Positions 1 through 6,256 of a DNA stretch of 9,002 nt are shown here, piece after piece (position 1 is the first letter of the stretch; the number at the start of each line of letters is the position of its first letter). Location: positions 1-9,002 of the forward strand of contig JANXSI010000360.1 of the NCBI GenBank assembly GCA_025352765.1, written 5' to 3'. The position numbers and the translations under genes are program-made. The notes below the pieces were generated by a model. That model searched no databases. It was not told the DNA's origin and worked only from the letters and a program-made list of their open reading frames with translations. Origin of the DNA: Devosia sp. GTDB lineage: Bacteria; Pseudomonadota; Alphaproteobacteria; Rhizobiales; Devosiaceae.

Positions 1-142
1 GGTGAGCAGGATGAGTTTCACGACAGTCGCCCGGTTTTCGTAAAGAATGCGCCATTGCCTCGCGGACCGCCAGTGGAGGGCAGAGACCGTTTGCTTTTGC
101 GGCGGTTTGGCGTAGGCCTCGCGCCAATCCGAGCTTTGCCCC

Positions 143-1066
143 TTGCGCCAGATCCAACATTCCTCCGGTGACCTCCTGGTCGATCGCCGTGCCGCCTTTG
201 CCGAGGCCATGGCCGTCGACAAGGATTTTGCCGCCGCCGCCGAGGTGATGGCGGGTGCGGTGGCCGAGGCGCCGCACTGGGCGGCGGGCTGGTTGCTGCT
301 CGGGGACTATCGGGCCGAGGCCGGCGACCGCGAGGGCGCCATGGCGGCCTACCGGCAGGTGGAAGTGCTCGATGGCGACGGGGCGTTCGGGGCAGCGCTG
401 AAACTGGCCGCGGGCAGCGGCGGGCTGCTGCCGAGCGGCACCGACACGCCCTATGTCGAAGCGCTGTTCGACGAATATGCGACCCGGTTCGAGACCGAGC
501 TGGTGGGGGACCTCGGCTATGTCGTGCCGGGACTGCTGGAGCGGATGATTTTGGACGCGCTCGCCGGCCGGCGCGTGGCCCGGGCGGTCGATCTCGGCTG
601 CGGCACCGGGCTGATGGGGGCCCGGATCCGATCGCTCTCAGACCGGCTCGAGGGGGTCGATCTCTCGGCCGGGATGCTGGCCGAAGCGCGCCGGAAAGAC
701 GTTTACGACGCGCTGTGGCAGGCCGAGCTGCTCGGCTTCCTTGCGACCGATGCCGGTGGCTTCGGGCTGGTGACGGCCGCCGATGTGCTGATCTATTGCG
801 GGCCGCTGCCGCCGGTGCTGGCTGCAGTGCATGCGGCGCTGGCGCCGGGCGGGCTGTTCGGCTTTTCGCTCGAGCTGCACGATCGCCCCGGGACGCTGCT
901 GCGGCGCCGCGAACTGCGCTACGCGCACAATGCCGACGAAGCGCTGGAGGCGTGTCAGGCCGCCGGGTTCGAGATCGTCGCAAGCCAGCGCGCGGGCATC
1001 CGCAATGAGCGGGATCGACCGGTGGAGGGGCTGGTGGTGGTGGTCCGGAAGCCCGACCAGCGATAG
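143..1066 (+). CDS. TPR-containing class I SAM-dependent methyltransferase
   Basis: A 307-residue cytoplasmic protein. Residues about 15-90 form an alpha-helical, TPR-like region rich in Ala, with the pattern APHWAAGWLLLGDYRAEAGD at 43-62. A conserved linker follows (FDEYATRFETELV, 109-121), then a Rossmann-fold methyltransferase. Motif I is VDLGCGTGLMG (149-159), the acidic end of strand 2 is in GVDLS (171-175, D173), motif IV is in ADVLIYCG (213-220), and APGGLFGFSLE (234-244) is the post-motif strand. The N-terminal SSGDLLVDRR (7-16) is typical of this TPR-methyltransferase group in Alphaproteobacteria. The start must be TTG at 143: the frame has a TAG at 113-115 and no ATG or GTG before the conserved N-terminus. 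No strong Shine-Dalgarno is visible. The substrate is unknown; similar proteins are often named predicted TPR-repeat or trans-aconitate-like methyltransferases by fold only. Methyltransferase class is certain, specific function is not. Confidence 0.88.
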   Translation: MRQIQHSSGDLLVDRRAAFAEAMAVDKDFAAAAEVMAGAVAEAPHWAAGWLLLGDYRAEAGDREGAMAAYRQVEVLDGDGAFGAALKLAAGSGGLLPSGTDTPYVEALFDEYATRFETELVGDLGYVVPGLLERMILDALAGRRVARAVDLGCGTGLMGARIRSLSDRLEGVDLSAGMLAEARRKDVYDALWQAELLGFLATDAGGFGLVTAADVLIYCGPLPPVLAAVHAALAPGGLFGFSLELHDRPGTLLRRRELRYAHNADEALEACQAAGFEIVASQRAGIRNERDRPVEGLVVVVRKPDQR

Positions 1067-1073
1067 TCTGGTC

Positions 1074-1090
1074 GCGCCGCTGAGCGGCGC
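1074..1090 (+). terminator. GC hairpin after the methyltransferase gene, possible terminator
   Basis: GCGCCGC (1074-1080), loop TGA, and GCGGCGC (1084-1090) form a perfect 7-bp stem starting 8 bases after the methyltransferase stop codon. There is no T tract after it, so it is not a textbook intrinsic terminator. It may slow polymerase, protect the 3' end, or do nothing. Confidence 0.35.
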
Positions 1091-1125
1091 TGATCTGGCA
1101 GCCTAGGTCAGCAATTGCTAAAGTC

Positions 1126-1149
1126 CGCACCTTCGACGCGAGAGGTGCG
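1126..1149 (+). promoter_or_regulatory. Hairpin overlapping the RBS of the DUF6968-like gene
   Basis: CGCACCT (1126-1132) is the exact inverted repeat of AGGTGCG (1143-1149), with a 10-base loop. The right arm contains most of the only plausible Shine-Dalgarno, AGAGG at 1141-1145, eight bases before the ATG at 1153. If it folds in the mRNA, ribosome access to this gene would be reduced. The repeat is seen directly; the regulatory effect is inferred, and no known riboswitch or thermosensor class is recognised. Confidence 0.3.
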
Positions 1150-1152
1150 CGT

Positions 1153-1485
1153 ATGACCTTCCTTCGGCTACTGCATGTGAAACATGGCACCGCGGTCAGG
1201 GACGTGCCCGTGGCGATCTCGGCTCCCGTCGAAAGCAAGGGAAGCTGGTTCTGCAGATATGAGATTGGCTGGCCCGAGGGCACTCGGTCAGACGAGATCG
1301 GCGGGGCCGATGCGTTGCAGGCGATTTACCTCTGCATGCAGGCCGTCGCTCTGACCCTCTATGCAAGTCCGCATCACACGTCCGGAAGACTCTATTGGGG
1401 CAAGCCTGGAGAGGGATACGGCTTCCCTATGCCCAAACCGGGCCGGCCGGATCTCATCGGGGAAGTTCGCGAAGCGCAGGTTTGA
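1153..1485 (+). CDS. Small uncharacterised protein, DUF6968-like
   Basis: A 110-residue soluble protein with no signal peptide or membrane segment. Visible conserved-looking blocks are SWFCRYEIGWPEG (31-43), GADALQAIYLCMQAV (51-65, an amphipathic helix) and LYASPHHTSGRLYWGKP (69-85) followed by GYGFPMP (88-94). This order (W..CRY.I..PEG, a G.DA.QA helix, a YTS..H.SG.L.W segment, then a GYGFP end) matches from memory a group of small proteins of unknown function now called DUF6968, common in Alphaproteobacteria. The assignment is by recall. ATG at 1153 has AGAGG eight bases upstream. The gene stands alone between two hairpins, with 86 bp before it and the toxin-antitoxin operon after it, so it is probably its own transcription unit. 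No catalytic residues can be named. Being beside a toxin-antitoxin pair does not by itself make it part of that system. Confidence 0.72.
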   Translation: MTFLRLLHVKHGTAVRDVPVAISAPVESKGSWFCRYEIGWPEGTRSDEIGGADALQAIYLCMQAVALTLYASPHHTSGRLYWGKPGEGYGFPMPKPGRPDLIGEVREAQV

Positions 1486-1488
1486 TGG

Positions 1489-1519
1489 GCCGCCGGAGCG
1501 GAATGCCCGCTCCGGCGGC
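1489..1519 (+). terminator. Strong GC-rich hairpin, probable terminator
   Basis: GCCGCCGGAGCGG (1489-1501) and CCGCTCCGGCGGC (1507-1519) pair perfectly over 13 bp around a 5-base loop (AATGC). The stem starts three bases after the stop codon of the 1153-1485 gene and ends 18 bases before the -35 of the toxin-antitoxin promoter. It has no T tract, as is frequent in GC-rich alphaproteobacteria. Its position suggests it insulates the toxin-antitoxin operon from read-through. It is symmetrical enough to act in either direction, so it might also stop transcription running leftward through the toxin genes. Confidence 0.55.
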
Positions 1520-1536
1520 GCTACGCGGGCAAGCGC

Positions 1537-1564
1537 TTGAAATTGGTACCATATGGGGTACCAT
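1537..1564 (+). promoter_or_regulatory. Toxin-antitoxin promoter and GGTACC operator
   Basis: A -35-like TTGAAA (1537-1542) and a -10-like TACCAT (1559-1564) are separated by 16 bases. Two copies of GGTACCAT (1545-1552 and 1557-1564) lie between and over the -10, spaced 12 bases start to start. Each contains the self-complementary GGTACC, so the region has dyad symmetry around ATATGG. As recalled, GGTACC/ATATGG-type repeats are typical of autoregulatory operators of this RelE/HigB-type toxin-antitoxin family, bound by the HTH antitoxin. From the -10, the start of transcription would fall at or very near the toxin ATG at 1571. Confidence 0.55.
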
Positions 1565-1570
1565 AAAGAC

Positions 1571-1894
1571 ATGAAGGTCATCGAATACCTAACCGACGGA
1601 GGAAGAAGTCCGTTCGGGGAATGGTTTCTCGAACTCGACGCAACCGTCGCCGCCAAGATCACGGTGTCGATTGCCAGGCTCGCCGCCGGAAACGTCTCCA
1701 ATGTCAAAGGCGTCGGCGAAGGTGTCTTGGAGCAAAAGATAGATTTCGGTGCCGGCTATCGCGTGTACTTCGGACGGCGCGGCGAGGCACTGATCATCCT
1801 CCTCGGTGGCGGGACGAAGAAGCGACAACACGCAGACATTGCCGACGCCATTGCGCGTTGGCGCGATCACAAGACACGACAAGGTAACGCATGA
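1571..1894 (+). CDS. Type II toxin, RelE/HigB-like (Gp49-like / TIGR02683 type)
   Basis: A 107-residue predicted mRNA-interferase-fold toxin, first gene of a toxin-antitoxin operon. Family signatures are MKVIEYL at the N-terminus, SPFGEWFLEL (13-22), the basic-glycine segment NVSNVKGVGEGVLEQKIDFG (41-60), the core strand YRVYFGRRG (63-71) and LIILLGGGTKKRQHADI (74-90), with basic residues K83, K84 and R85 where the family places its catalytic/RNA-binding positives. Family members are predicted to cleave mRNA on the ribosome; cleavage is not shown for this one. ATG 1571 is preferred over ATG 1553 because MKVIEYL is the normal N-terminus and 1553 lies inside the operator. There is almost no leader and only a weak GGGG upstream. 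The stop TGA is one base before the antitoxin ATG, so the two are translationally coupled. All expected motifs are intact. Confidence 0.9.
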   Translation: MKVIEYLTDGGRSPFGEWFLELDATVAAKITVSIARLAAGNVSNVKGVGEGVLEQKIDFGAGYRVYFGRRGEALIILLGGGTKKRQHADIADAIARWRDHKTRQGNA

Positions 1895-1895
1895 C

Positions 1896-2213
1896 ATGCC
1901 GCTGACACGCGAATTCAAAGAGACGGTCAAGACCCGGGCCGACGGGGACGTGGCGTTTCGCGCTGCACTGCTGGGAGAGGTCGTGGAGCTGTTTTTGAGC
2001 GGCGACGTGGCGACCGGCAAATCCGTGCTGCGGGACTACATCAACGCCACGATCGGTTTCGCCGCACTTGCCGAGGCGACCGGGATGCCGGCCAAGAGTC
2101 TGATGCGCATGGTCGGCGCAACGGGCAATCCGCGCGCCGACAATCTGTTTGCCATACTCGGCGTCCTGCAGGAGGCGACCGGCGTTCAGCTGAGCGTCAA
2201 GGCAGCCGCGTGA
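1896..2213 (+). CDS. HTH antitoxin, TIGR02684-type addiction module antidote
   Basis: A 105-residue protein, second gene of the toxin-antitoxin operon. It begins MPLTREFKETVKTRADGD and continues with FRAALLGEVVELFLSGDVA (21-39) and GKSVLRDYINATIGF (41-55), all characteristic of the small Xre-like antidote proteins that follow RelE/HigB-type toxins in rhizobia. The helix-turn-helix lies at about 53-75 (IGFAALAEATGMPAKSLMRM), followed by GNPRADNLFAILGVLQ (77-92). It should neutralise the toxin by direct binding and repress the operon through the GGTACC repeats. ATG 1896 fits the family N-terminus; an in-frame ATG at 1806 lies inside the toxin gene and is not credible. AAGG at 1881-1884 is a possible weak RBS. 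The stop codon is one base from the end of convergent carB, leaving no room for a terminator between them. Confidence 0.9.
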   Translation: MPLTREFKETVKTRADGDVAFRAALLGEVVELFLSGDVATGKSVLRDYINATIGFAALAEATGMPAKSLMRMVGATGNPRADNLFAILGVLQEATGVQLSVKAAA

Positions 2214-2214
2214 C

Positions 2215-5200
2215 TTACGCCGCGAAGTAGTCCTGCAGCGGCCGCACGGTGATCTGGCCGTTGCGGTAGCCGATGATGCCTTCCACTGCCGCCACGGCGC
2301 CGGGGATGGTGGTGTAGTAGGGGATCTTGCCCATCAGCGCGGTGCGGCGGATATCGCGGCTGTCGGAGATCGACTTGGCGCCGTCGGTGGTGTTGATCAC
2401 CAGCTGCACGCCGCCGTTCTTCATCGAGTCGACGATGTGCGGGCGGCCCTCGGCGACCTTGTTGACCTTGGTCACTGCAACGCCGTTCTCGTGCAGATAG
2501 CGATAGGTGCCCGAGGTCGCGACGATCTTGAAGCCGGCCGATTCGAGGTGGCGCATGGCTTCGATGATCAGCGGCTTGTCGTCGTCGCGGACCGAGACAA
2601 ACACCGTGCCCTCGCGCGGCACTTTGGTGCCCGAGCCCATCTGCGACTTGGCGAAGGCGAGGGCGTAATCGTAATCGAGGCCAATGACTTCGCCCGTCGA
2701 CTTCATCTCCGGCCCGAGCACCGTGTCGACACCGGCGAAGCGGTTGAACGGGAACACGGCTTCCTTGACGCCCACATGATTGAGCTTCTTTTCGACCAGG
2801 TGGAACGAGGCAAGGGTTTCACCGGCCATGATGCGCGAGGCGATCTTGGCGATCGGCTCGCCGATGACCTTCGCCACGAACGGCACGGTGCGGCTGGCGC
2901 GAGGGTTCACCTCGAGGATAAAGAGAACGCCGTTCTTGAGCGCATACTGGACGTTCATCAGGCCGCCGACCTTCAGCGACAGGGCGATCTCGGTGGTCTG
3001 GCGCTTCAGCTCGGCGATGATCTCGGGGCTGAGGTGCTGCGGCGGCAGCGAGCAGGCGCTGTCGCCCGAGTGGATGCCGGCTTCTTCGATATGCTCCATG
3101 ATGCCGCAGACGAAGACGTCGGTACCGTCGCTCAGGCAATCGACGTCGATCTCGATGGCGCGGCTGAGGTAGGCGTCGAACAGCAGCGGGTTGTCGGAGA
3201 GCACCGAGTTGATCTGGCCGGTCTTGTCGTTGGGGTAGCGCTTGAGGATGTCAGGCGGCACCAGCGAGGTGAGGGTGTCCTGGACGTAGTTCTCGAACTC
3301 GTTGGCGGCGTGGACGATCTGCATGGCGCGGCCGCCCAGCACGTAGGACGGGCGGATGACCAGCGGATAGCCGAGACGCTCGGCGACGATGCGAGCCTGC
3401 TCGAGCGAGTAGGCGATGCCGTTCTTGGGCTGCGTCAGCTCGAGCCGGTTGATGAGCTTGCTGAACAAATCGCGGTCTTCGGCGAGGTCGATGCTCGAGG
3501 GCTGGGTGCCGAGGATCTTGACGCCGGCCTTTTCGACGGCGTCGGCGAGGTTGAGCGGGGTCTGGCCGCCGAACTGGACGATGACGCCGTGCAGCGTGCC
3601 GTTGGTCTTTTCGCGCTCGAGGATCTCGATCACGTCTTCCTCGGTCAGCGGCTCGAAGTAGAGGCGGTCGGAGGTGTCGTAGTCGGTCGAGACGGTTTCC
3701 GGGTTGCAGTTGACCATGATGGTCTCGTAGCCGGCTTCGCTCAGCGCGAAGGCGGCGTGGCAGCAGCAATAGTCGAACTCGATGCCTTGGCCGATGCGGT
3801 TGGGACCGCCGCCGAGGATGACGACCTTCTTCCTGTCAGAGGGGCGTGCCTCGTCGGCCGGCGCGCCGGCGAACGGCACTTCGTAGGTCGAGTACATGTA
3901 GGCGGTGGGCGAGGCGAACTCGGCGGCGCTGGTGTCGATGCGCTTATAAACCGGGTGGACGTTGAGGCTCTTGCGCAGGGCCCGCACATCCTTGGGCTGC
4001 TTGCCGGCGACTTCGGCGAGGCGCCGGTCGGAAAAGCCCATCGACTTCAGGCGCCGGAGCGGCTCGGCCTTGTCGGGCAGGCCCCATTCCTTGACCTTCT
4101 TTTCGGTGTCGACGATGCCCTTGATCTGCTCGAGGAACCAGGTGTCGATGCGGCTCGCGTCGTAGATGTCCTCGACGCTCATGCCGAGCCGCATGGCTTC
4201 GGCGACGTAGAGCAGGCGGTTGGGGGTGGCGACCGACACGGCGGCGCGGATGGCGTTCTTGTTCTCGTCCTCGTTGAGGCCGAGGCCGGGAATGCCGATC
4301 TCGTTGAAGCCGGTGAGCCCGGTTTCGAGCGAGCGCAGCGCCTTCTGCAGCGATTCCTGGAAGGTGCGGCCGATGGCCATGGCTTCGCCGACCGACTTCA
4401 TCGAGGTGGTGAGGCGATTGTCGGCGCCGGGGAATTTCTCGAAGGCAAAGCGCGGGATCTTGACCACGACGTAGTCGATGGTCGGCTCGAAGCTGGCGGG
4501 CGTGGCGCCGCCGGTGATGTCGTTTTCGAGCTCGTCGAGGGTGTAGCCGACAGCGAGGCGCGCCGCGACCTTGGCGATGGGGAAGCCGGTGGCCTTGCTG
4601 GCCAGCGCCGAGGAGCGCGAAACGCGCGGGTTCATCTCGATGACGATCATGCGGCCGTCGGCCGGGTTGATGGCGAACTGCACGTTCGAGCCGCCGGTCT
4701 CGACGCCGATCTCGCGCAGCACCGCGATCGATGCGTCGCGCATGATCTGGTATTCCTTGTCGGTCAGCGTCAGCGCCGGGGCGACGGTGATCGAATCGCC
4801 GGTGTGGACGCCCATCGGGTCGACGTTCTCGATCGAGCAGATGATGATGCAGTTGTCCTTTTTGTCACGGACCACCTCCATCTCGTACTCTTTCCAGCCG
4901 AGCACGCTTTCTTCGACGAGGACTTCGTCGGTCGGCGAGGCGTCGATGCCGCTCTCGATGATGTCGAGGAACTCTTCCTTGTTGTAGGCGATGCCGCCGC
5001 CGGTGCCGCCCAGCGTAAAGCTCGGGCGGATGATGCAGGGCAGGCCGATGACCTCGAGCGCCTGCAGCGCCTCGATCATGTTGTGAGCGAGCATGGAGCG
5101 CGGGGTTTCGAGGCCGATCTTCTTCATGGCGTCGCGGAACAGTTCGCGATCCTCGGCCTTGTCGATGGCCTCGGCGGTGGCGCCGATCATCTCGACGCCG

Positions 5201-5532
5201 AATTTCTCGAGGACGCCCATTTTCCGCAGCGACAGCGCGCAGTTGAGCGCGGTCTGGCCGCCCATCGTGGGGAGCAGCGCGTCGGGGCGCTCCTTCTCGA
5301 TGATCTTGGCGACGACCTCCGGGGTGATCGGCTCCATGTAGGTGGCGTCGGCCAGGTCCGGGTCGGTCATGATGGTCGCCGGATTGGAGTTGACCAGGAT
5401 GATCCGGTAGCCCTCCTCCTTCAGCGCCTTGCACGCCTGGGTGCCTGAATAGTCGAACTCGCAGGCCTGGCCGATGATGATCGGCCCCGCACCGATGATG
5501 AGGATCGATTTGATATCTGTGCGTTTTGGCAT
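2215..5532 (-). CDS. carB: Carbamoyl-phosphate synthase large chain
   Basis: The 1105-residue large subunit makes carbamoyl phosphate from bicarbonate, glutamine-derived ammonia and two ATP, for arginine and pyrimidine synthesis. It has two ATP-grasp halves. The first contains R129, R169, E215, E299 and N301, matching the E. coli ATP/metal ligands at identical numbers. The second repeats the pattern with GGGPNRIGQGIEFDY (574-588), VIRPSYVLGGRAM (725-737) and EVNPRAS (874-880). The oligomerisation region is about 400-560 and the C-terminal MGS-like allosteric domain about 965-1105, where UMP, IMP or ornithine bind in homologues. All key residues are intact. E. coli CarB has 1073 residues; slightly longer forms are normal in Alphaproteobacteria. 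Start ATG at 5532 (MPKRTDIKS) fits the family; an ATG 32 codons upstream (5628) would add an unconserved Arg-rich leader. carA is not nearby; the two genes are often separated in this group. Confidence 0.98.
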   Translation of the reverse strand: MPKRTDIKSILIIGAGPIIIGQACEFDYSGTQACKALKEEGYRIILVNSNPATIMTDPDLADATYMEPITPEVVAKIIEKERPDALLPTMGGQTALNCALSLRKMGVLEKFGVEMIGATAEAIDKAEDRELFRDAMKKIGLETPRSMLAHNMIEALQALEVIGLPCIIRPSFTLGGTGGGIAYNKEEFLDIIESGIDASPTDEVLVEESVLGWKEYEMEVVRDKKDNCIIICSIENVDPMGVHTGDSITVAPALTLTDKEYQIMRDASIAVLREIGVETGGSNVQFAINPADGRMIVIEMNPRVSRSSALASKATGFPIAKVAARLAVGYTLDELENDITGGATPASFEPTIDYVVVKIPRFAFEKFPGADNRLTTSMKSVGEAMAIGRTFQESLQKALRSLETGLTGFNEIGIPGLGLNEDENKNAIRAAVSVATPNRLLYVAEAMRLGMSVEDIYDASRIDTWFLEQIKGIVDTEKKVKEWGLPDKAEPLRRLKSMGFSDRRLAEVAGKQPKDVRALRKSLNVHPVYKRIDTSAAEFASPTAYMYSTYEVPFAGAPADEARPSDRKKVVILGGGPNRIGQGIEFDYCCCHAAFALSEAGYETIMVNCNPETVSTDYDTSDRLYFEPLTEEDVIEILEREKTNGTLHGVIVQFGGQTPLNLADAVEKAGVKILGTQPSSIDLAEDRDLFSKLINRLELTQPKNGIAYSLEQARIVAERLGYPLVIRPSYVLGGRAMQIVHAANEFENYVQDTLTSLVPPDILKRYPNDKTGQINSVLSDNPLLFDAYLSRAIEIDVDCLSDGTDVFVCGIMEHIEEAGIHSGDSACSLPPQHLSPEIIAELKRQTTEIALSLKVGGLMNVQYALKNGVLFILEVNPRASRTVPFVAKVIGEPIAKIASRIMAGETLASFHLVEKKLNHVGVKEAVFPFNRFAGVDTVLGPEMKSTGEVIGLDYDYALAFAKSQMGSGTKVPREGTVFVSVRDDDKPLIIEAMRHLESAGFKIVATSGTYRYLHENGVAVTKVNKVAEGRPHIVDSMKNGGVQLVINTTDGAKSISDSRDIRRTALMGKIPYYTTIPGAVAAVEGIIGYRNGQITVRPLQDYFAA

Positions 5533-5606
5533 CGGACACTCGGCTTTTTGCGCAGAAGCGCCCGATTCCGGGAGGCGGCGTCGGGGCCATGCGTGGGCGC
5601 GCGGAA

Positions 5607-5661
5607 AGACCCGGGCAAGCCGGGGCATTTTCGAGCGCGTTCGTCAGGTTAAGCCGGGTCT
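5607..5661 (-). promoter_or_regulatory. Possible alternative hairpins in the carB leader
   Basis: Read on the minus strand, AGACCCGG (5661-5654) can pair with CCGGGTCT (5614-5607) over 8 bp. A third segment, CCCGG (5624-5620), can instead pair with CCGGG (5614-5610) around a 5-base loop, followed by TCTTT. The two pairings exclude each other and sit about 75 bases before the carB ATG, which resembles an attenuator. It could equally be a weak terminator for the gene at 5706-6131 or chance in GC-rich DNA. No leader peptide or known riboswitch is recognised. The rest of the 173-bp gap (5533-5705) shows no clear promoter. Confidence 0.22.
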
Positions 5662-5705
5662 CTAGCGGAAGGCGGCGCGGAAGGGAAGGGCGGCTGTGGG
5701 CGGCC

Positions 5706-6131
5706 TTAAGGCAGGTCAGCCCTGTGGCAATCGCCGAGCGCGGCATCGGTGAGGGCACAGGTCCACAAGGTGAGCGGTGCCTTGAGGCCGGCAAACACCG
5801 ATTCGACCTCGTGTGCGGCGGCGTCGCAATGCTGGCGATCATTGCGGCAGACCAGCACGATGCCCGGCTGGAGGCCGGTTTTCGTCGCCAGCGCCAGCGC
5901 CTGGCCGATGGCTTCAGGCCAATAGTCGAAATATTCGACGACGATGGCATTGGTCTTGCTGGTGCAATCGAGACGGGTGCCGTTGCCGGTGCGGAAGGCT
6001 GTCTCGAGCCCGTCACAGAAGCGGGTGTCGTAGGGATTTCTGGGGAAATAGCCGTTGTCGGCGGCGTCCGTCGGGGAGACCGCGAACGCCGAAACTAGCA
6101 AGCCGACCAAAGTCAGGTGCCGAAGCGACAT
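5706..6131 (-). CDS. Small secreted six-cysteine protein of unknown function
   Basis: A 141-residue protein with a signal peptide: basic start, hydrophobic core LTLVGLLVSAFAVS (6-19), likely cleavage after TDA (21-23), giving a mature protein of about 118 residues outside the cytoplasm. It has six cysteines (C39, C56, C95, C102, C125, C135), all after the signal, enough for three disulfides. The central part, TRLDC (52-56), AIVVEYFDYWPEAIGQALALA (62-82) and TGLQPGIVLVC (85-95), resembles from memory a family of small bacterial proteins with the pattern R.DC....AIEVDF..KWAEAIGQ...Y....GK.PGIVLI, which looks like a reduced PD-(D/E)XK-type fold. Here the usual EVDF is VEYF and the lysine before W is Y, so nuclease activity is doubtful. 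ATG 6131 has GGGAGG four bases upstream. It lies head-to-head with DUF2277 (125 bp) and 173 bp before carB. Confidence 0.75.
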   Translation of the reverse strand: MSLRHLTLVGLLVSAFAVSPTDAADNGYFPRNPYDTRFCDGLETAFRTGNGTRLDCTSKTNAIVVEYFDYWPEAIGQALALATKTGLQPGIVLVCRNDRQHCDAAAHEVESVFAGLKAPLTLWTCALTDAALGDCHRADLP

Positions 6132-6256
6132 GCTGCCTCCCGACGCCGATCATGGACCCGGGCACGCGGGCGGGCAATCCTGTTGGCGGTCTTGCCCCGC
6201 TGCCGGATCGGGTGGCAGACTTGGAGGCAATCCAGTTCGCTCAGCGGGAGGCGCTC

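Noticed and set aside
1031..1046. TGG/GTG triplet run near the end of the methyltransferase gene as a phase-variable repeat
   Set aside because: It is a short run encoding VVVV in a beta strand; triplet changes would not shift the frame, so it is poor as a switch.
18..1283. Minus-strand open frame of 421 codons over the methyltransferase
   Set aside because: The product is an Arg/Pro/Ala-rich low-complexity sequence typical of an antisense shadow, and the plus-strand methyltransferase has clear motifs.
1553..1570. Upstream ATG for the toxin gene
   Set aside because: It lies inside the operator repeats and would add GYHKD before the conserved MKVIEYL start.
2437..5448. Plus-strand open frame of 1003 codons antisense to carB
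   Set aside because: It is a by-product of the GC-rich third-base bias of carB. Its translation is Asp/Gly/Val/Leu-rich without family motifs, and carB itself is unmistakable.
5533..5628. In-frame 32-codon N-terminal extension of carB
   Set aside because: The extension is Arg/Pro-rich and unlike CarB N-termini, while MPKRTDIKSILIIGAGP is the normal start. It would also translate across part of the leader hairpins.
4865..6016. Minus-strand open frame of 383 codons spanning the carB start
   Set aside because: It is an Arg/Pro/His-rich shadow frame that overlaps the intact carB and the secreted protein gene out of frame.
6172..6197. GGGCAA...TTGCCC inverted repeat between the divergent genes as an operator
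   Set aside because: Only six pairs around a 14-base gap in GC-rich DNA with no repeat copy nearby; easily expected by chance.
5813..6256. Long N-terminal extension of the DUF2277 gene
   Set aside because: It overlaps the divergent secreted protein gene, is Arg/Cys-rich, and DUF2277 proteins start at MCRNI, which has its own strong RBS.
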